Source of the DNA: Bacillota bacterium
Lineage (GTDB): Bacteria > Bacillota > DTU030
Length of the DNA: 21,983 nt
Direction: 5' to 3'
Assembly: GCA_012841005.1 (NCBI GenBank)
Contig: DUVO01000061.1
Location: 1 to 21,983 of the forward strand
A program made the translations under genes and the position numbers. The stretch's first letter is position 1, and each line of letters begins with the position of its first letter. Shown here in pieces: positions 6,946-15,679 of this stretch. The notes under the pieces are model-generated. The model made no database searches. It was not told where the DNA came from and saw only the letters and a list, made by a program, of their open reading frames with translations.

Positions 6946-8148
6946 ATGGCCAAGAAACGTTATGAACGGACAAAACCCCATGTGAACATTGGAACCATCG
7001 GTCATGTGGACCATGGGAAAACCACCCTGACAGCTGCTATAACCCGCTGCCTGCAGCATGCAGGGGGAGCAGAATTTATCCCCTTTGAACGGATCGATAA
7101 GGCGCCGGAAGAAAGGGCCCGGGGTATCACCATTGCCACCGCTCACGTCGAGTATCAGACGGAAACCCGTCACTATGCCCACGTGGACTGCCCCGGCCAT
7201 GCCGACTATGTCAAGAACATGATCACCGGTGCCGCCCAGATGGACGGTGCCATCCTGGTGGTCTCCGCCGCCGATGGTCCCATGCCCCAGACCCGGGAGC
7301 ACATTCTCTTGGCCCGGCAGGTAGGGGTACCCCACATTGTTGTCTTTTTAAACAAGGCCGACATGGTGGATGACCCCGAGCTTCTGGAACTGGTTGAACT
7401 TGAGGTACGGGAACTCCTCTCCGAGTATGAGTTCCCCGGGGACGATACTCCCGTTGTAGTCGGTTCTGCCCTCAAGGCCCTGGAGTGCGGCTGCGGCAAC
7501 CGTGACTGTGAACATTGTGGACCCATCTGGGAACTGATGGATGCCGTTGACGAATATGTTCCCACCCCCGAACGGGATGTAGACAAACCCTACCTGATGC
7601 CCATTGAAGACGTGTTCACCATCACCGGCCGGGGTACTGTGGTGACAGGCCGGGTGGAACGGGGTAGAGTCAGGGTACAGGATGAAGTGGAAATTATCGG
7701 GATGCGGGATGAAATCAAGAAGACCGTTGTCACTGGTGTCGAGATGTTCCGGAAGATCCTCGACGAAGGTTTGGCCGGGGACAACATTGGTGTCCTGCTC
7801 AGGGGTATAGACCGGGATGAAGTGGAACGGGGACAGGTTCTGGCCAAACCGGGTTCCATTAAGCCCCATACCAAATTCAAGGCCGGAGTATACGTCCTGA
7901 CCAAGGAAGAAGGTGGCCGTCATACACCCTTCTTCAACGGTTACCGGCCCCAGTTCTACTTCCGCACCACCGATGTCACCGGCAATATTACCCTCCCGGA
8001 AGGGATCGAGATGGTTATGCCGGGGGACAATGTGACCATGGAAATCCAGCTCATTACCCCCATTGCCATTGAAGAGGGCCTGCGCTTTGCCATCCGCGAA
8101 GGAGGCCGGACCGTCGGGGCCGGGGTTGTATCCGAGATTATCGAATAG
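6946..8148 (+). CDS. tuf: Elongation factor Tu with four-cysteine insertion
   Basis: The protein is 400 aa; ATG 6946 has AAGGAGGG (6931-6938) 7 nt upstream, and an ATG at 6940 is too close to it. EF-Tu brings aminoacyl-tRNA to the ribosome as a GTP complex. G-motifs are GHVDHGKT (19-26), DCPGH (81-85), NKAD (136-139) and SALK (174-177). Domains 2 and 3 follow and are complete. Between SALKALE and WELMDAVD, where most EF-Tu proteins have a short acidic stretch, this one has a C-x-C-x4-C-x2-C cluster (Cys181, 183, 188, 191). I recall similar insertions in Moorella/Desulfotomaculum-type Clostridia; a bound Zn or Fe is inference. The upstream neighbour is cadA rather than fusA; downstream a terminator separates it from rpsJ. 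Confidence 0.97.
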   Translation: MAKKRYERTKPHVNIGTIGHVDHGKTTLTAAITRCLQHAGGAEFIPFERIDKAPEERARGITIATAHVEYQTETRHYAHVDCPGHADYVKNMITGAAQMDGAILVVSAADGPMPQTREHILLARQVGVPHIVVFLNKADMVDDPELLELVELEVRELLSEYEFPGDDTPVVVGSALKALECGCGNRDCEHCGPIWELMDAVDEYVPTPERDVDKPYLMPIEDVFTITGRGTVVTGRVERGRVRVQDEVEIIGMRDEIKKTVVTGVEMFRKILDEGLAGDNIGVLLRGIDRDEVERGQVLAKPGSIKPHTKFKAGVYVLTKEEGGRHTPFFNGYRPQFYFRTTDVTGNITLPEGIEMVMPGDNVTMEIQLITPIAIEEGLRFAIREGGRTVGAGVVSEIIE

Positions 8149-8160
8149 TTCCTTTGAGCG

Positions 8161-8215
8161 GAAAGGCAGACAGTATCGCCTTTCGCAAGCGATACTGTCT
8201 CTCCCTTTCTTTTTT
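8161..8215 (+). terminator. Rho-independent terminator/attenuator between tuf and rpsJ
   Basis: AGACAGTATCGC (8168-8179) and GCGATACTGTCT (8189-8200) form a perfect 12-bp stem with a 9-nt loop. The helix can be extended by GAAAGG (8161-8166) with CCTTTC (8204-8209) across a small internal loop, placing the T-run (8210-8215) directly after the lower stem. It starts 12 nt past the tuf stop and must end or attenuate most tuf transcripts before the S10 operon. Confidence 0.85.
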
Positions 8216-8326
8216 CTGGTGAGAAAGAAGGCAGTTTTTGCGATGAGGTGAGAGGTTGCCGACCTGCGGGTTGGGTAATTTTCACTGAGAAGGTCCGTGC
8301 TAACCGGGCGCAAAGGAGGTTGGATA

Positions 8327-8635
8327 ATGCCACAGCAGAATATTAGAATCAGGCTCAAGGCCTATGAGCACAGTATTTTGGACCAATCGGCGGAAAAAAT
8401 TGTCGAGACGGCCAAACGGACAGGGGCAAGGGTTTTTGGGCCTATTCCCTTACCGACAGACAAGAGTGTTTATACCGTCCTGAGGGCTCCCCACAAGTAT
8501 AAGGATTCTCGCGAGCAGTTTGAGATGAGGATTCACAAACGTCTTATTGACATTTTAGATCCTACCCCCAAGACGGTGGATGCCTTGATGCGTTTGGATT
8601 TGCCTGCCGGTGTGGACATTGAGATCAAACTTTAG
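8327..8635 (+). CDS. rpsJ: 30S ribosomal protein S10
   Basis: The protein is 102 aa, starting at ATG 8327 with AAGGAGGT (8313-8320) 6 nt upstream; an in-frame TTG/CTG-type extension to 8297 would run through that site. It begins [15 protein letters not shown] and contains [12 protein letters not shown] and [13 protein letters not shown], the S10/NusE signature. It sits in the 30S head and also serves in NusB-dependent antitermination. It is the first gene of the S10 operon, 178 nt after tuf. I did not find a clear promoter in the 111 nt between the tuf terminator and this gene, so some readthrough or a weak promoter is likely. Confidence 0.97.
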   Translation: MPQQNIRIRLKAYEHSILDQSAEKIVETAKRTGARVFGPIPLPTDKSVYTVLRAPHKYKDSREQFEMRIHKRLIDILDPTPKTVDALMRLDLPAGVDIEIKL

Positions 8636-8784
8636 TGTTCTTTTCGCAGGCGGGGCAGATGGGGTTTAGAATTTTGGCGCTATTTTGTCGTGAGTAGTGG
8701 ATATGGTAGGTGGTTTTCCCACGTTTGTTTCTTTACCAGCACACTCCTCATGTCTCAATTGCGGTTGTTAGGAGGTGGCAAGTG

Positions 8785-9405
8785 ATGGTGAAAGGCATTT
8801 TGGGGCGGAAACTGGGTATGACCCAGGTGTTTAAGGAAGACGGAAGGGTAATTCCTGTTACTGTACTGGAAGCAGGCCCCTGTACCGTCGTCCAGAAAAA
8901 GACCATCGCTACCGATGGCTATAATTCGATTCAAGTGGGTTTTGACGAAGCTAACCGGGCTAAGGTAAACAAACCCCGCCAGGGACATTTTGCTCGGGCT
9001 GGCGTAGAACCGCAAAAGCACCTGCGTGAATTCAGGGTGAATAACCCGGAGGAATATGAGGTTGGTCAGGTAATTAAGGTCGATGTCTTTGCCCCGGGGG
9101 ACAAGGTGCATGTTACCAGCATATCACGGGGTAAGGGCTTTGCCGGTTCGATAAAAAGATGGGGGTTTGGGCGTGGACCTATGACCCACGGTTCTAAATA
9201 CCATCGCGGTACCGGGACCTTAACCTCCGCAGGGGCTAGGTTGTTTCCCGGCCGGAAGATGCCGGGGCGCATGGGCGGGAAAAGGGTTACTACCAGGAAC
9301 CTGGAGGTTGTACGGGTAGATCCGGAGCGGAATTTCCTTTTGGTTAAAGGGGCTGTACCGGGAGTAAAGGGTGCCCTGGTGACCATCAGGGGCGCAGTCC
9401 GCTAA
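8785..9405 (+). CDS. rplC: 50S ribosomal protein L3
   Basis: The protein is 206 aa, starting at ATG 8785, 9 nt after GGAGG (8771-8775); GTG 8782 is the alternative start one codon earlier. The N-terminus MVKGILGRKLGMTQVF and the internal GFGRGPMTHGSKYHRG loop, which reaches toward the peptidyl-transferase centre, are typical. L3 is an early 23S rRNA assembly protein. The 149-nt gap after rpsJ is longer than most in this operon and may carry regulatory sequence, but I see only a minor 4-bp hairpin in it. Confidence 0.97.
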   Translation: MVKGILGRKLGMTQVFKEDGRVIPVTVLEAGPCTVVQKKTIATDGYNSIQVGFDEANRAKVNKPRQGHFARAGVEPQKHLREFRVNNPEEYEVGQVIKVDVFAPGDKVHVTSISRGKGFAGSIKRWGFGRGPMTHGSKYHRGTGTLTSAGARLFPGRKMPGRMGGKRVTTRNLEVVRVDPERNFLLVKGAVPGVKGALVTIRGAVR

Positions 9406-9452
9406 TAACGGTTTCCCTTCCGCCCCCAAAAGAGTGGAAAGGAGGATGGGTC

Positions 9453-10076
9453 ATGCCGAAGGTAGCCGTATACAATATTGAAGGCCAACAGGTTGGCGAA
9501 ATAGACCTTGCCGACACTGTTTTTGGCGTAGAGGTTAACGAGGCGGCAATAAAACAGGTAGTTGACATGCAGTTAGCTAATCGCAGAAGGGGTACGTCCA
9601 GTACCAAGAGCCGGGGTGAGGTCAGCGGTGGCGGGCGGAAACCGTGGCGGCAGAAGGGTACCGGACGCGCCCGTCATGGGACCATAAGGTCACCCCTCTG
9701 GCGCGGTGGAGCCATTACCTTTGGGCCGAAACCCCGGGACTATAGTTTTACCGTTCCCAGGAAGCTTAAGCGCACTGCCCTGCGCTCGGCCCTTTCGGCC
9801 AAGGTGGCTGCGGGAGAATTGGTAGTACTGGAAGGCCTGGAATTTGCCGAGCCGCGGACCAGAAAGATGGTGGAGATCCTGCAGAATTTGCATATTACCG
9901 GAAAGGCTTTGGTTGTTACCGGGCTGCCCGATGTAAAGGTAGCAAAATCGGCCCGCAATATTCCGGGGGTAAAATCTCTCCCGGCCAACAGCTTAAACGT
10001 TTATGATCTTCTCCTGTACGAGCGGCTGGTTTTGACTAAGGACGCAGTGGCAAAAGTGGAGGAGGTGCTAGGGTAA
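9453..10076 (+). CDS. rplD: 50S ribosomal protein L4
   Basis: The protein is 207 aa, ATG 9453 behind AAAGGAGG. It has the conserved extended loop that lines the exit tunnel ([15 protein letters not shown], followed by SPLWRGG), the region where macrolide-resistance changes occur in other bacteria; the sequence here looks wild type. In E. coli L4 also represses its own operon; no such leader is visible here. Its stop overlaps the next start by one base (TAATG), implying coupled translation with L23. Confidence 0.97.
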   Translation: MPKVAVYNIEGQQVGEIDLADTVFGVEVNEAAIKQVVDMQLANRRRGTSSTKSRGEVSGGGRKPWRQKGTGRARHGTIRSPLWRGGAITFGPKPRDYSFTVPRKLKRTALRSALSAKVAAGELVVLEGLEFAEPRTRKMVEILQNLHITGKALVVTGLPDVKVAKSARNIPGVKSLPANSLNVYDLLLYERLVLTKDAVAKVEEVLG

Positions 10077-10363
10077 TGCAGTCACCATGGGACATTATTA
10101 GGCGACCCCTCGTAACTGAGAAGGCCATGCGTTTGGTGGGGGAAAACAAATACTCCTTTGAAGTGGACAGGAAGGCCAATAAAACCGAGATTAAACAGGC
10201 CATCGAAGCGGTTTTCAAGGTTAAGGTGAAAAAGGTCCAGACGCTGCAGGTGCCGGCAAAACCCAAACGGCTGGGCCGGTATGTCGGCAGGACGTCGGCC
10301 TGGAAAAAGGCCATTGTTACCCTCGAAGAAGGGCAAACACTGCCATTCTTTGAAGGAGCATAG
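10076..10363 (+). CDS. rplW: 50S ribosomal protein L23
   Basis: The protein is 95 aa, ATG 10076, sharing one base with the rplD stop and preceded by GGAGGTGC inside the end of rplD. Signature regions are [14 protein letters not shown] at the N-terminus and [19 protein letters not shown] near the C-terminus. L23 surrounds the tunnel exit and is the docking point for trigger factor and signal recognition particle. A 70-nt gap with a short perfect hairpin follows. Confidence 0.96.
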   Translation: MQSPWDIIRRPLVTEKAMRLVGENKYSFEVDRKANKTEIKQAIEAVFKVKVKKVQTLQVPAKPKRLGRYVGRTSAWKKAIVTLEEGQTLPFFEGA

Positions 10364-10370
10364 AGATTAC

Positions 10371-10385
10371 CAGGTATTGTACCTG
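10371..10385 (+). repeat. Short perfect hairpin between rplW and rplB
   Basis: CAGGTA (10371-10376) and TACCTG (10380-10385) are exact reverse complements around a 3-nt TTG loop, 7 nt after the rplW stop. There is no T-run, so it is not a terminator. It may be an RNA-processing or transcript-stability element. Confidence 0.45.
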
Positions 10386-10433
10386 AAGTGGCTAGCAGCA
10401 AGTTGGTAAATAGGTAAGGGAGGGAATGTCTAG

Positions 10434-11258
10434 ATGGCAGTCAAGAAATTTAAGCCTACCTCCCCCGGCCGCCGGTTTATGACGGTATCCACCTTTGAAG
10501 AGATTACCAAAAAGGAGCCGGAAAAATCCCTTTTGGTACCCCTGAAAAAGACCGGGGGACGAAACGCGCAGGGGCGGATGACTGTCCGGCACCAGGGCGG
10601 TGGGCATAAACGCATGTACCGGCTGATTGATTTTCGCCGGGATAAAGATGGGGTACCGGCCAGGGTTGCCAGTATCGAATATGATCCAAACCGTTCCGCC
10701 CGGATTGCCCTTCTGCACTATGCCGATGGTGAAAAACGTTATATCCTGGCTCCCGTTGGCCTGGAAGTCGGCAGTGTGGTGGAATCTGGGCCGGATGCCG
10801 ATATCAAAGTCGGTAACTGTCTTCCCTTGCAGGATATCCCCCTGGGTACCATGATCCACAATATTGAACTGCAGCCGGGCAAAGGCGGTCAAATGGTACG
10901 TTCGGCGGGGGCCTCGGCTCAGCTTATGGCCAAGGAAGGAAACTATGCCCATATCCGGCTTCCTTCCGGCGAAGTTCGGCTGGTGCACTCCCGCTGCCGG
11001 GCTACCATCGGCCAGGTGGGGAATGTGGAACATGAGAATATTACCCTGGGTAAGGCGGGGCGTGCCCGCTGGAAGGGAATTCGTCCGGCTGTACGGGGCG
11101 TTGTTATGAACCCGGCTGATCACCCCCATGGGGGCGGTGAGGGTAAATCCCCCATCGGACGGCACCCAGTCACACCGTGGGGCAAGCCGACCCTTGGTGC
11201 CAGGACCAGGAAGAAAAAAGCTTCAGATCGCTTGATCGTAAAACGGCGGGCTAAGTAG
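10434..11258 (+). CDS. rplB: 50S ribosomal protein L2
   Basis: The protein is 274 aa, the usual length, with ATG 10434 after AAGGGAGGG. The C-terminal motif HPHGGGEG is at residues 230-237; its first histidine corresponds to E. coli His229, needed for full peptidyl-transferase activity. GGGHKRMYR near residue 55 and [11 protein letters not shown] near the end are conserved rRNA-contact segments. L2 supports subunit joining and the catalytic centre. A 22-nt spacer leads to rpsS. Confidence 0.98.
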   Translation: MAVKKFKPTSPGRRFMTVSTFEEITKKEPEKSLLVPLKKTGGRNAQGRMTVRHQGGGHKRMYRLIDFRRDKDGVPARVASIEYDPNRSARIALLHYADGEKRYILAPVGLEVGSVVESGPDADIKVGNCLPLQDIPLGTMIHNIELQPGKGGQMVRSAGASAQLMAKEGNYAHIRLPSGEVRLVHSRCRATIGQVGNVEHENITLGKAGRARWKGIRPAVRGVVMNPADHPHGGGEGKSPIGRHPVTPWGKPTLGARTRKKKASDRLIVKRRAK

Positions 11259-11280
11259 TTCATGGGAAGGGGGTCTTGAT

Positions 11281-11565
11281 GTGGGCAGATCACTGAAAAA
11301 GGGACCATATGTCCACCCCAGCTTAGAGAAAAAGATCCGGGAAATGAATGCCAAAAAAGAAAAGAAGGTCATAAAGACCTGGTCCCGGAGTTCAACAATA
11401 ACTCCGGATATGCTCGGGCATACCATAGCGGTGCATGATGGTCGCAAGCATGTCCCCATATATATTACCGAGGATATGGTCGGTCACAAGCTGGGCGAAT
11501 TTGCACCAACCCGTACCTTTAGGGGCCATGGTGCCCATACCGAACGATCTACAGCCCTAAAATAA
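11281..11565 (+). CDS. rpsS: 30S ribosomal protein S19
   Basis: The protein is 94 aa, starting at GTG 11281. The overlapping ATG at 11279 is out of frame; GTG gives the standard N-terminus [11 protein letters not shown] and is suitably spaced from GGGAAGGGGG. It has the core [20 protein letters not shown] and [18 protein letters not shown]19 forms a head complex with S13 that contacts the A-site side of the ribosome. Confidence 0.97.
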   Translation: MGRSLKKGPYVHPSLEKKIREMNAKKEKKVIKTWSRSSTITPDMLGHTIAVHDGRKHVPIYITEDMVGHKLGEFAPTRTFRGHGAHTERSTALK

Positions 11566-11587
11566 GGACGAGGGGGGGCGATGAACT

Positions 11588-11920
11588 GTGGAAGCGAAAG
11601 CAGTAGCACGCTTTGTACGCATTGCACCGCGCAAGGTGCGAATTGTAACTGATCTGATCCGGGGTAAGAAGGTGGATGAGGCCATGGCGATCCTGCAGTT
11701 TACCCCGAAGCGGGGAGCCAGGTTGTTGGAAAAAGTTTTGCGTTCCGCCATTGCCAATGCCCAGAATAACTACGAGATGGATCCCGGAGCACTGTATGTG
11801 AAAAAGGTCTATGTAGATGAGGGGCCGACCCTGAAACGGTTCCATCCGCGGCGGATGGGGCAGGCTTTTCCAATCCTGAAGCGGACCAGTCATATCAGTG
11901 TAGTCCTCGAGGAAAGATAG
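11588..11920 (+). CDS. rplV: 50S ribosomal protein L22
   Basis: The protein is 110 aa, starting at GTG 11588 after a G-rich ribosome site (GAGGGGGGG). An ATG at 11581 is in another frame. It starts [16 protein letters not shown] and contains the tunnel-lining beta-hairpin tip [16 protein letters not shown] followed by [13 protein letters not shown]22 contacts all 23S rRNA domains and, with L4, forms the tunnel constriction. Spacing is 22 nt on each side. Confidence 0.97.
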   Translation: MEAKAVARFVRIAPRKVRIVTDLIRGKKVDEAMAILQFTPKRGARLLEKVLRSAIANAQNNYEMDPGALYVKKVYVDEGPTLKRFHPRRMGQAFPILKRTSHISVVLEER

Positions 11921-11942
11921 AGGAAAGTAAGGAGGGATATTA

Positions 11943-12605
11943 GTGGGTCAAAAGGTGAATCCAATCGGTCTGCGGACTGGCATCATCAGGGACTGGAAAG
12001 CCAGATGGTATGCCGGCAAGGATTATGCCGACCTCCTGCATGAGGACCTGGCGATTCGCAAGTACATTAAAGATAAACTGTACGAGGCAGGTATCTCAGC
12101 GGTGGAGATCGAGCGGGCGGCAAACCGGATCCGGCTTACGGTACACACTGCCAAACCGGGGATCGTCATCGGCCGGGGGGGTTCCGGTGTCGAGGCTCTG
12201 CGCAAGGAACTGGAAACAATGACCGGCAAGCAGGTCCATATTAATATCGAAGAAGTGAAGGTCCCTGAACTCGATGCCCTGCTGGTGGCGGAAAATATTG
12301 CGGGGCAGTTGGAAAGGCGTATTGCCTTCCGCAGGGCCATGAAACAGGCTATAGGCAGGACAATGCGGATGGGAGCCAAGGGAATTAAGGTTGCCTGCAG
12401 CGGGCGTCTTGGGGGAGCGGAAATGGCCCGCCGGGAAGGCTACCATGAGGGAACAGTACCCCTGCAGACACTGCGGGCTGATATCGATTATGGTACAGCA
12501 GAAGCGAATACAACCTACGGGAAAATAGGAGTCAAAGTTTGGATTTATAAAGGGGAAGTACTTCCTTCTGCAACAAAGAAAGGTGCTACGGAAGGGGGAG
12601 AATAA
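11943..12605 (+). CDS. rpsC: 30S ribosomal protein S3
   Basis: The protein is 220 aa, starting at GTG 11943 with AAGGAGGG a few bases upstream. It begins [14 protein letters not shown]. The type-II KH domain has its GRGG loop at residues 77-80, and the C-terminal domain includes [21 protein letters not shown]3 lies at the mRNA entry channel and takes part in helicase activity. Only two bases separate it from rplP. Confidence 0.98.
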   Translation: MGQKVNPIGLRTGIIRDWKARWYAGKDYADLLHEDLAIRKYIKDKLYEAGISAVEIERAANRIRLTVHTAKPGIVIGRGGSGVEALRKELETMTGKQVHINIEEVKVPELDALLVAENIAGQLERRIAFRRAMKQAIGRTMRMGAKGIKVACSGRLGGAEMARREGYHEGTVPLQTLRADIDYGTAEANTTYGKIGVKVWIYKGEVLPSATKKGATEGGE

Positions 12606-12607
12606 AC

Positions 12608-13039
12608 ATGCTGATGCCCAAAAGGGTTAAATACCGTCGCCAACACCGGGCTAAAAAAATCGGCAAGGCAAAACGGGGAACAGAAGTAGCATTTGGGCAG
12701 TATGGTCTCCAGGCCCTGGAGCCGGCCTGGGTAACGAGCCGCCAGATTGAAGCAGCCAGGACGGCCATGACCCGGTATATGAAGAGGGGCGGTAAGGTCT
12801 GGATCAAAATCTTCCCCGACAAGCCCGTCACCGCCAAACCGGCGGAAACCAGGATGGGCAAGGGGAAAGGTTCCCCCGAGTATTGGATTGCTGTTGTTAA
12901 GCCGGGACGGGTCATGTTCGAGGTAGCCGGGGTAGCGGAAGAAGTAGCCCGGGAGGCGCTGCGTTTGGCTGCCCATAAGCTGCCTCTGAAAACCAGGTTC
13001 GTAAAACGCCAAGAAGTAGGTGAGGCCGATGAAAGCTGA
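12608..13039 (+). CDS. rplP: 50S ribosomal protein L16
   Basis: The protein is 143 aa, starting at ATG 12608 ([14 protein letters not shown]) behind a GGGGGAG site at the end of rpsC. The [16 protein letters not shown] segment, the arginine-rich loop and [12 protein letters not shown] are diagnostic. L16 helps form the A-site tRNA elbow contact and is a late assembly protein. Its last 11 bases overlap rpmC. Confidence 0.97.
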   Translation: MLMPKRVKYRRQHRAKKIGKAKRGTEVAFGQYGLQALEPAWVTSRQIEAARTAMTRYMKRGGKVWIKIFPDKPVTAKPAETRMGKGKGSPEYWIAVVKPGRVMFEVAGVAEEVAREALRLAAHKLPLKTRFVKRQEVGEADES

Positions 13040-13232
13040 GGCACTGCGTGACCTGACCGATAAGGAATTACAGGAAAAGCTGAACGACTTCAAAGAGGAG
13101 TTGTTTAATTTAAGATTCCAGCTGGCCACAGGTCAATTGGAGAATCCCCTCCGGATCCGCAATGTCAGGAAGACCATTGCCCGGATCAAGACAATATTGC
13201 GGGAGCGGGAGCTCAAGGAAGAGCGGGTATAA
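13029..13232 (+). CDS. rpmC: 50S ribosomal protein L29
   Basis: The protein is 67 aa, starting at ATG 13029 ([18 protein letters not shown]). A GTG at 13020 would add three residues; the ATG fits the family N-terminus better. The TAGGTGAGG ribosome site lies within rplP, and the genes overlap by 11 nt. The helical hairpin composition and the [14 protein letters not shown] segment are typical. L29 is next to L23 at the tunnel exit. Confidence 0.95.
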   Translation: MKAEALRDLTDKELQEKLNDFKEELFNLRFQLATGQLENPLRIRNVRKTIARIKTILRERELKEERV

Positions 13233-13268
13233 AGGAAGGGAAAGGCGACAGGGAAAGGGGGCAGAAGG

Positions 13269-13526
13269 ATGGACGAAAAAGGCAGCCGCAAGGTACGCTA
13301 TGGAACGGTTGTTAGCGATAAAATGGATAAAACCGTTGTGGTATCAATTGAGACAACTGTCCAACACCCATTGTACAAACGGGCCATCAGGCGGACAACG
13401 AAGCTGAAGGCCCATGACGAAGATAACAGCTGTGGGATCGGCGATCGGGTCAAGGTAGAATCAACCAGACCCTTGAGCAAGGATAAAAGGTGGCGGGTTG
13501 TGGAAATAGTGGAAAAGGCCAAATAG
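13269..13526 (+). CDS. rpsQ: 30S ribosomal protein S17
   Basis: The protein is 85 aa, starting at ATG 13269. The OB-fold sequence includes [25 protein letters not shown] and [20 protein letters not shown], all standard S17 elements. S17 is a primary 16S rRNA binder of the lower body. It is 36 nt after rpmC and 48 nt before rplN. Confidence 0.97.
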   Translation: MDEKGSRKVRYGTVVSDKMDKTVVVSIETTVQHPLYKRAIRRTTKLKAHDEDNSCGIGDRVKVESTRPLSKDKRWRVVEIVEKAK

Positions 13527-13574
13527 GACGCCGAACATGTACCAGGTACCACAGCGCTGAAGGGGGGTTGTACC

Positions 13575-13943
13575 ATGATTCAGCAGGAGACCAGGCTGAA
13601 GGTAGCGGACAATACCGGGGCCAAGGAACTGTTGTGCATCCGTGTTTTAGGTGGTTCCCGGCGGCGCTACGCCAGCATCGGTGATATCATTGTCGCTTCT
13701 GTTAAACAGGCAACGCCAGGGGGAGTTGTTAAGAAGGGAGACGTGGTCCGGGCTGTAGTTGTACGGACGAAACGGGGATTACGCCGGCCTGATGGTTCCC
13801 ATATAAAATTTGACGAGAATGCCGCAGTTATTATCAAAGACGATAAAGAACCAAGGGGTACCCGGATCTTTGGCCCTGTGGCCCGGGAACTCCGGGATAA
13901 GGAGTTTATGAAGATTATTTCCCTGGCACCGGAGGTACTGTAG
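13575..13943 (+). CDS. rplN: 50S ribosomal protein L14
   Basis: The protein is 122 aa, exactly the usual length, starting at ATG 13575 after AAGGGGGG. It begins [18 protein letters not shown] and ends [18 protein letters not shown], both hallmark sequences. L14 makes an intersubunit bridge and is the target of the silencing factor RsfS. This gene marks the junction between S10- and spc-type clusters, which are joined here without a break. Confidence 0.98.
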   Translation: MIQQETRLKVADNTGAKELLCIRVLGGSRRRYASIGDIIVASVKQATPGGVVKKGDVVRAVVVRTKRGLRRPDGSHIKFDENAAVIIKDDKEPRGTRIFGPVARELRDKEFMKIISLAPEVL

Positions 13944-13972
13944 AAGACTGCCGGGAAGGAGGGAGAAAAGTT

Positions 13973-14299
13973 ATGAATACCAAGCTCAAGATCAAGAAAG
14001 GAGATACAGTGCTCGTCCTGGCGGGGAAGAATAAGGGGGATAAGGGCAAGGTCCTGCAGGTAATCCCCGCAACGAGGCGGGTCATAGTGGAGGGGATAAA
14101 TTTAGTAAAGCGGCACACCCGGGCGACGCCCAAAATGCCCCAGGGTGGGATCGTGACCAAAGAAGCTCCCATCCATGTCTCTAATGTAATGCTGGTCTGC
14201 ACTAAATGTGGAAAGCCCACCCGCACCGGGGTCAAGATACTTGCCGACGGGAAAAAGGTACGGGTTTGCAAGCGTTGTGAAGAAGTAATAGATAAATAA
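13973..14299 (+). CDS. rplX: 50S ribosomal protein L24, zinc-ribbon form
   Basis: The protein is 108 aa, starting at ATG 13973. The N-terminal KOW motif ([20 protein letters not shown]) is followed by a C-terminal zinc ribbon with cysteines at 76, 79, 99 and 102. Such C4 forms are common in Gram-positive and thermophilic bacteria and absent from E. coli. L24 initiates assembly of the large subunit. Confidence 0.97.
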   Translation: MNTKLKIKKGDTVLVLAGKNKGDKGKVLQVIPATRRVIVEGINLVKRHTRATPKMPQGGIVTKEAPIHVSNVMLVCTKCGKPTRTGVKILADGKKVRVCKRCEEVIDK

Positions 14300-14322
14300 T
14301 GGTCGGAAGGGAGGTTGTGCCG

Positions 14323-14862
14323 GTGGGCCTGAAAGAGCGCTACCAAAAAGAGGTTATCCCGGCTTTGGTCCAGAGATTCGGCTACAAGAACATTATGGAA
14401 GTACCCCGCTTAGAGAAGGTAGTTGTCAACATGGGAGTCGGGGAGGCCATTCAAAACCCGAAACTTCTCGATGCTGCCGTCAATGATCTGACCATAATAA
14501 CCGGGCAAAAACCTATTATAACCAGGGCGAAAAAATCCATTGCCAATTTTAAACTGCGGGCCGGGATGCCCATCGGGTGCAAGGTAACTTTGCGGGGACA
14601 GAGGATGTACGATTTCCTCGAAAAGCTTTTTAATATTGCTCTCCCCCGGGTCCGGGACTTTCGCGGAGTTTCGCCCCGTTCCTTCGACGGCAGGGGCAAC
14701 TACAGCCTGGGGATAAGGGAGCAGCTCATTTTCCCGGAGATAGATTACGATCAGGTGGAAAAAATCCGGGGGATGGATATTATTATTGTTACCAGTGCTA
14801 AGACCGATGAAGAAGCAAGGGAATTCTTGCGCTTGCTTGGGATTCCCTTTAGACCCGAATAA
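14323..14862 (+). CDS. rplE: 50S ribosomal protein L5
   Basis: The protein is 179 aa from GTG 14323. AAGGGAGG (14307-14314) is 8 nt away, whereas GTG 14317 is too close and ATG 14299 lies upstream of the ribosome site and overlaps rplX. The start [15 protein letters not shown] and later segments [12 protein letters not shown] and [10 protein letters not shown] are typical. L5 binds 5S rRNA and contacts P-site tRNA. Confidence 0.95.
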   Translation: MGLKERYQKEVIPALVQRFGYKNIMEVPRLEKVVVNMGVGEAIQNPKLLDAAVNDLTIITGQKPIITRAKKSIANFKLRAGMPIGCKVTLRGQRMYDFLEKLFNIALPRVRDFRGVSPRSFDGRGNYSLGIREQLIFPEIDYDQVEKIRGMDIIIVTSAKTDEEAREFLRLLGIPFRPE

Positions 14863-14875
14863 AGGGGGGAAAAAA

Positions 14876-15061
14876 ATGACCAGGAAGGCACTGATCGAAA
14901 AGTGGAAGCAAAAGGGTAAATACAAAGTACGGGAATACAACCGCTGCCGGATTTGTGGCCGGCCCCGGGCCTACCTGCGCAAATTTGGCATGTGCCGGAT
15001 CTGTTTCCGGGAAAAAGCCAACCAGGGGGAAATCCCTGGCATTACCAAGGCCAGTTGGTGA
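14876..15061 (+). CDS. rpsN: 30S ribosomal protein S14, type Z (zinc-binding)
   Basis: The protein is 61 aa, starting at ATG 14876 after AAAGGGGGG. The short zinc form is recognised by cysteines 24, 27, 40 and 43 (CRICGRP then GMCRICF) and the ending [12 protein letters not shown]14 assembles late into the 30S head. Many Firmicutes keep a second, zinc-free S14 elsewhere; none is in this window. Confidence 0.97.
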   Translation: MTRKALIEKWKQKGKYKVREYNRCRICGRPRAYLRKFGMCRICFREKANQGEIPGITKASW

Positions 15062-15099
15062 GGCCAGAATTTTACGGAGGTAGGAAGGAGGTAAATGCA

Positions 15100-15498
15100 A
15101 TGACCATGACAGACCCTATTGCCGATATGCTGACCAGGATCAGAAATGCCACTATGGTTTACCACGACTCCGTGGAGGTTCCTTGCTCCAAGATGAAGCT
15201 GGCTGTTGCCCAGATCCTGAAAAACGAAGGCTATATTCGTGACTTTACACAGCTGGAAGACAACAAGCAGGGTATCTTGCGTATTTACTTGAAATATGGG
15301 CCCAACCGGGAAAAGGTCATCGGCGGGTTAAAACGAATCAGCAAGCCGGGCTTAAGGGTGTACGCCAAAAAAGATGAAATTCCCCGGGTCCTGGGTGGAT
15401 TGGGGATAGCAATTATCTCAACCTCAAGGGGACTCATGACCGACCGGCAAGCCCGGGAGGAAGGCATCGGCGGCGAGGTATTGTGCTACGTGTGGTAA
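15100..15498 (+). CDS. rpsH: 30S ribosomal protein S8
   Basis: The protein is 132 aa, starting at ATG 15100 with GGAGG (15087-15091) 8 nt upstream; it begins [17 protein letters not shown]. The C-terminus has [25 protein letters not shown], read here as [13 protein letters not shown] followed by a GGEVLCYVW end. S8 is a primary 16S rRNA binder and in E. coli represses the spc operon. A 181-nt gap follows, the largest inside this operon. Confidence 0.97.
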   Translation: MTMTDPIADMLTRIRNATMVYHDSVEVPCSKMKLAVAQILKNEGYIRDFTQLEDNKQGILRIYLKYGPNREKVIGGLKRISKPGLRVYAKKDEIPRVLGGLGIAIISTSRGLMTDRQAREEGIGGEVLCYVW

Positions 15499-15679
15499 AA
15501 TCGGCTGCCCTTTACCAAAGGTAGATAAATTAGGGGCAGGCGGGTAAATAATTGTGCCGGCCCTTTTCGGGAAATGTCCCAGCCGGTAATCCCGGTCTCT
15601 ATTTTGCGGATAAGGACTGGAGCAGAACCGGCGGATCGGGCAAAACCCGGTGAGGGTCAAAGGTGTAGGAGGTGGAAAG
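15499..15679 (+). promoter_or_regulatory. Long rpsH-rplF spacer with alternative hairpins
   Basis: This 181-nt spacer holds CCGGC (15557-15561) and GCCGG (15582-15586) as an outer stem. Inside it are two competing small hairpins: CCC TTTTC GGG (15561-15571) and GGGA AATG TCCC (15569-15580), which share GGG. No T-run follows. It may be a regulatory leader for rplF or an internal promoter zone, but I found no good promoter. Confidence 0.35.

Noticed and set aside
7348..8358. 336-codon minus-strand frame opposite tuf and the tuf-rpsJ gap
   Set aside because: EF-Tu is unambiguous on the plus strand; the reverse frame is a codon-bias shadow and runs through the terminator.
9406..9452. Possible hairpin between rplC and rplD (CTTTCC-like and GGAAAGG segments)
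   Set aside because: The complementarity is simply the ribosome-binding site pairing with a nearby pyrimidine tract, short and unsupported.
10392..11165. 257-codon minus-strand frame opposite rplB
   Set aside because: L2 is certain on the plus strand and the reverse translation has no family features.
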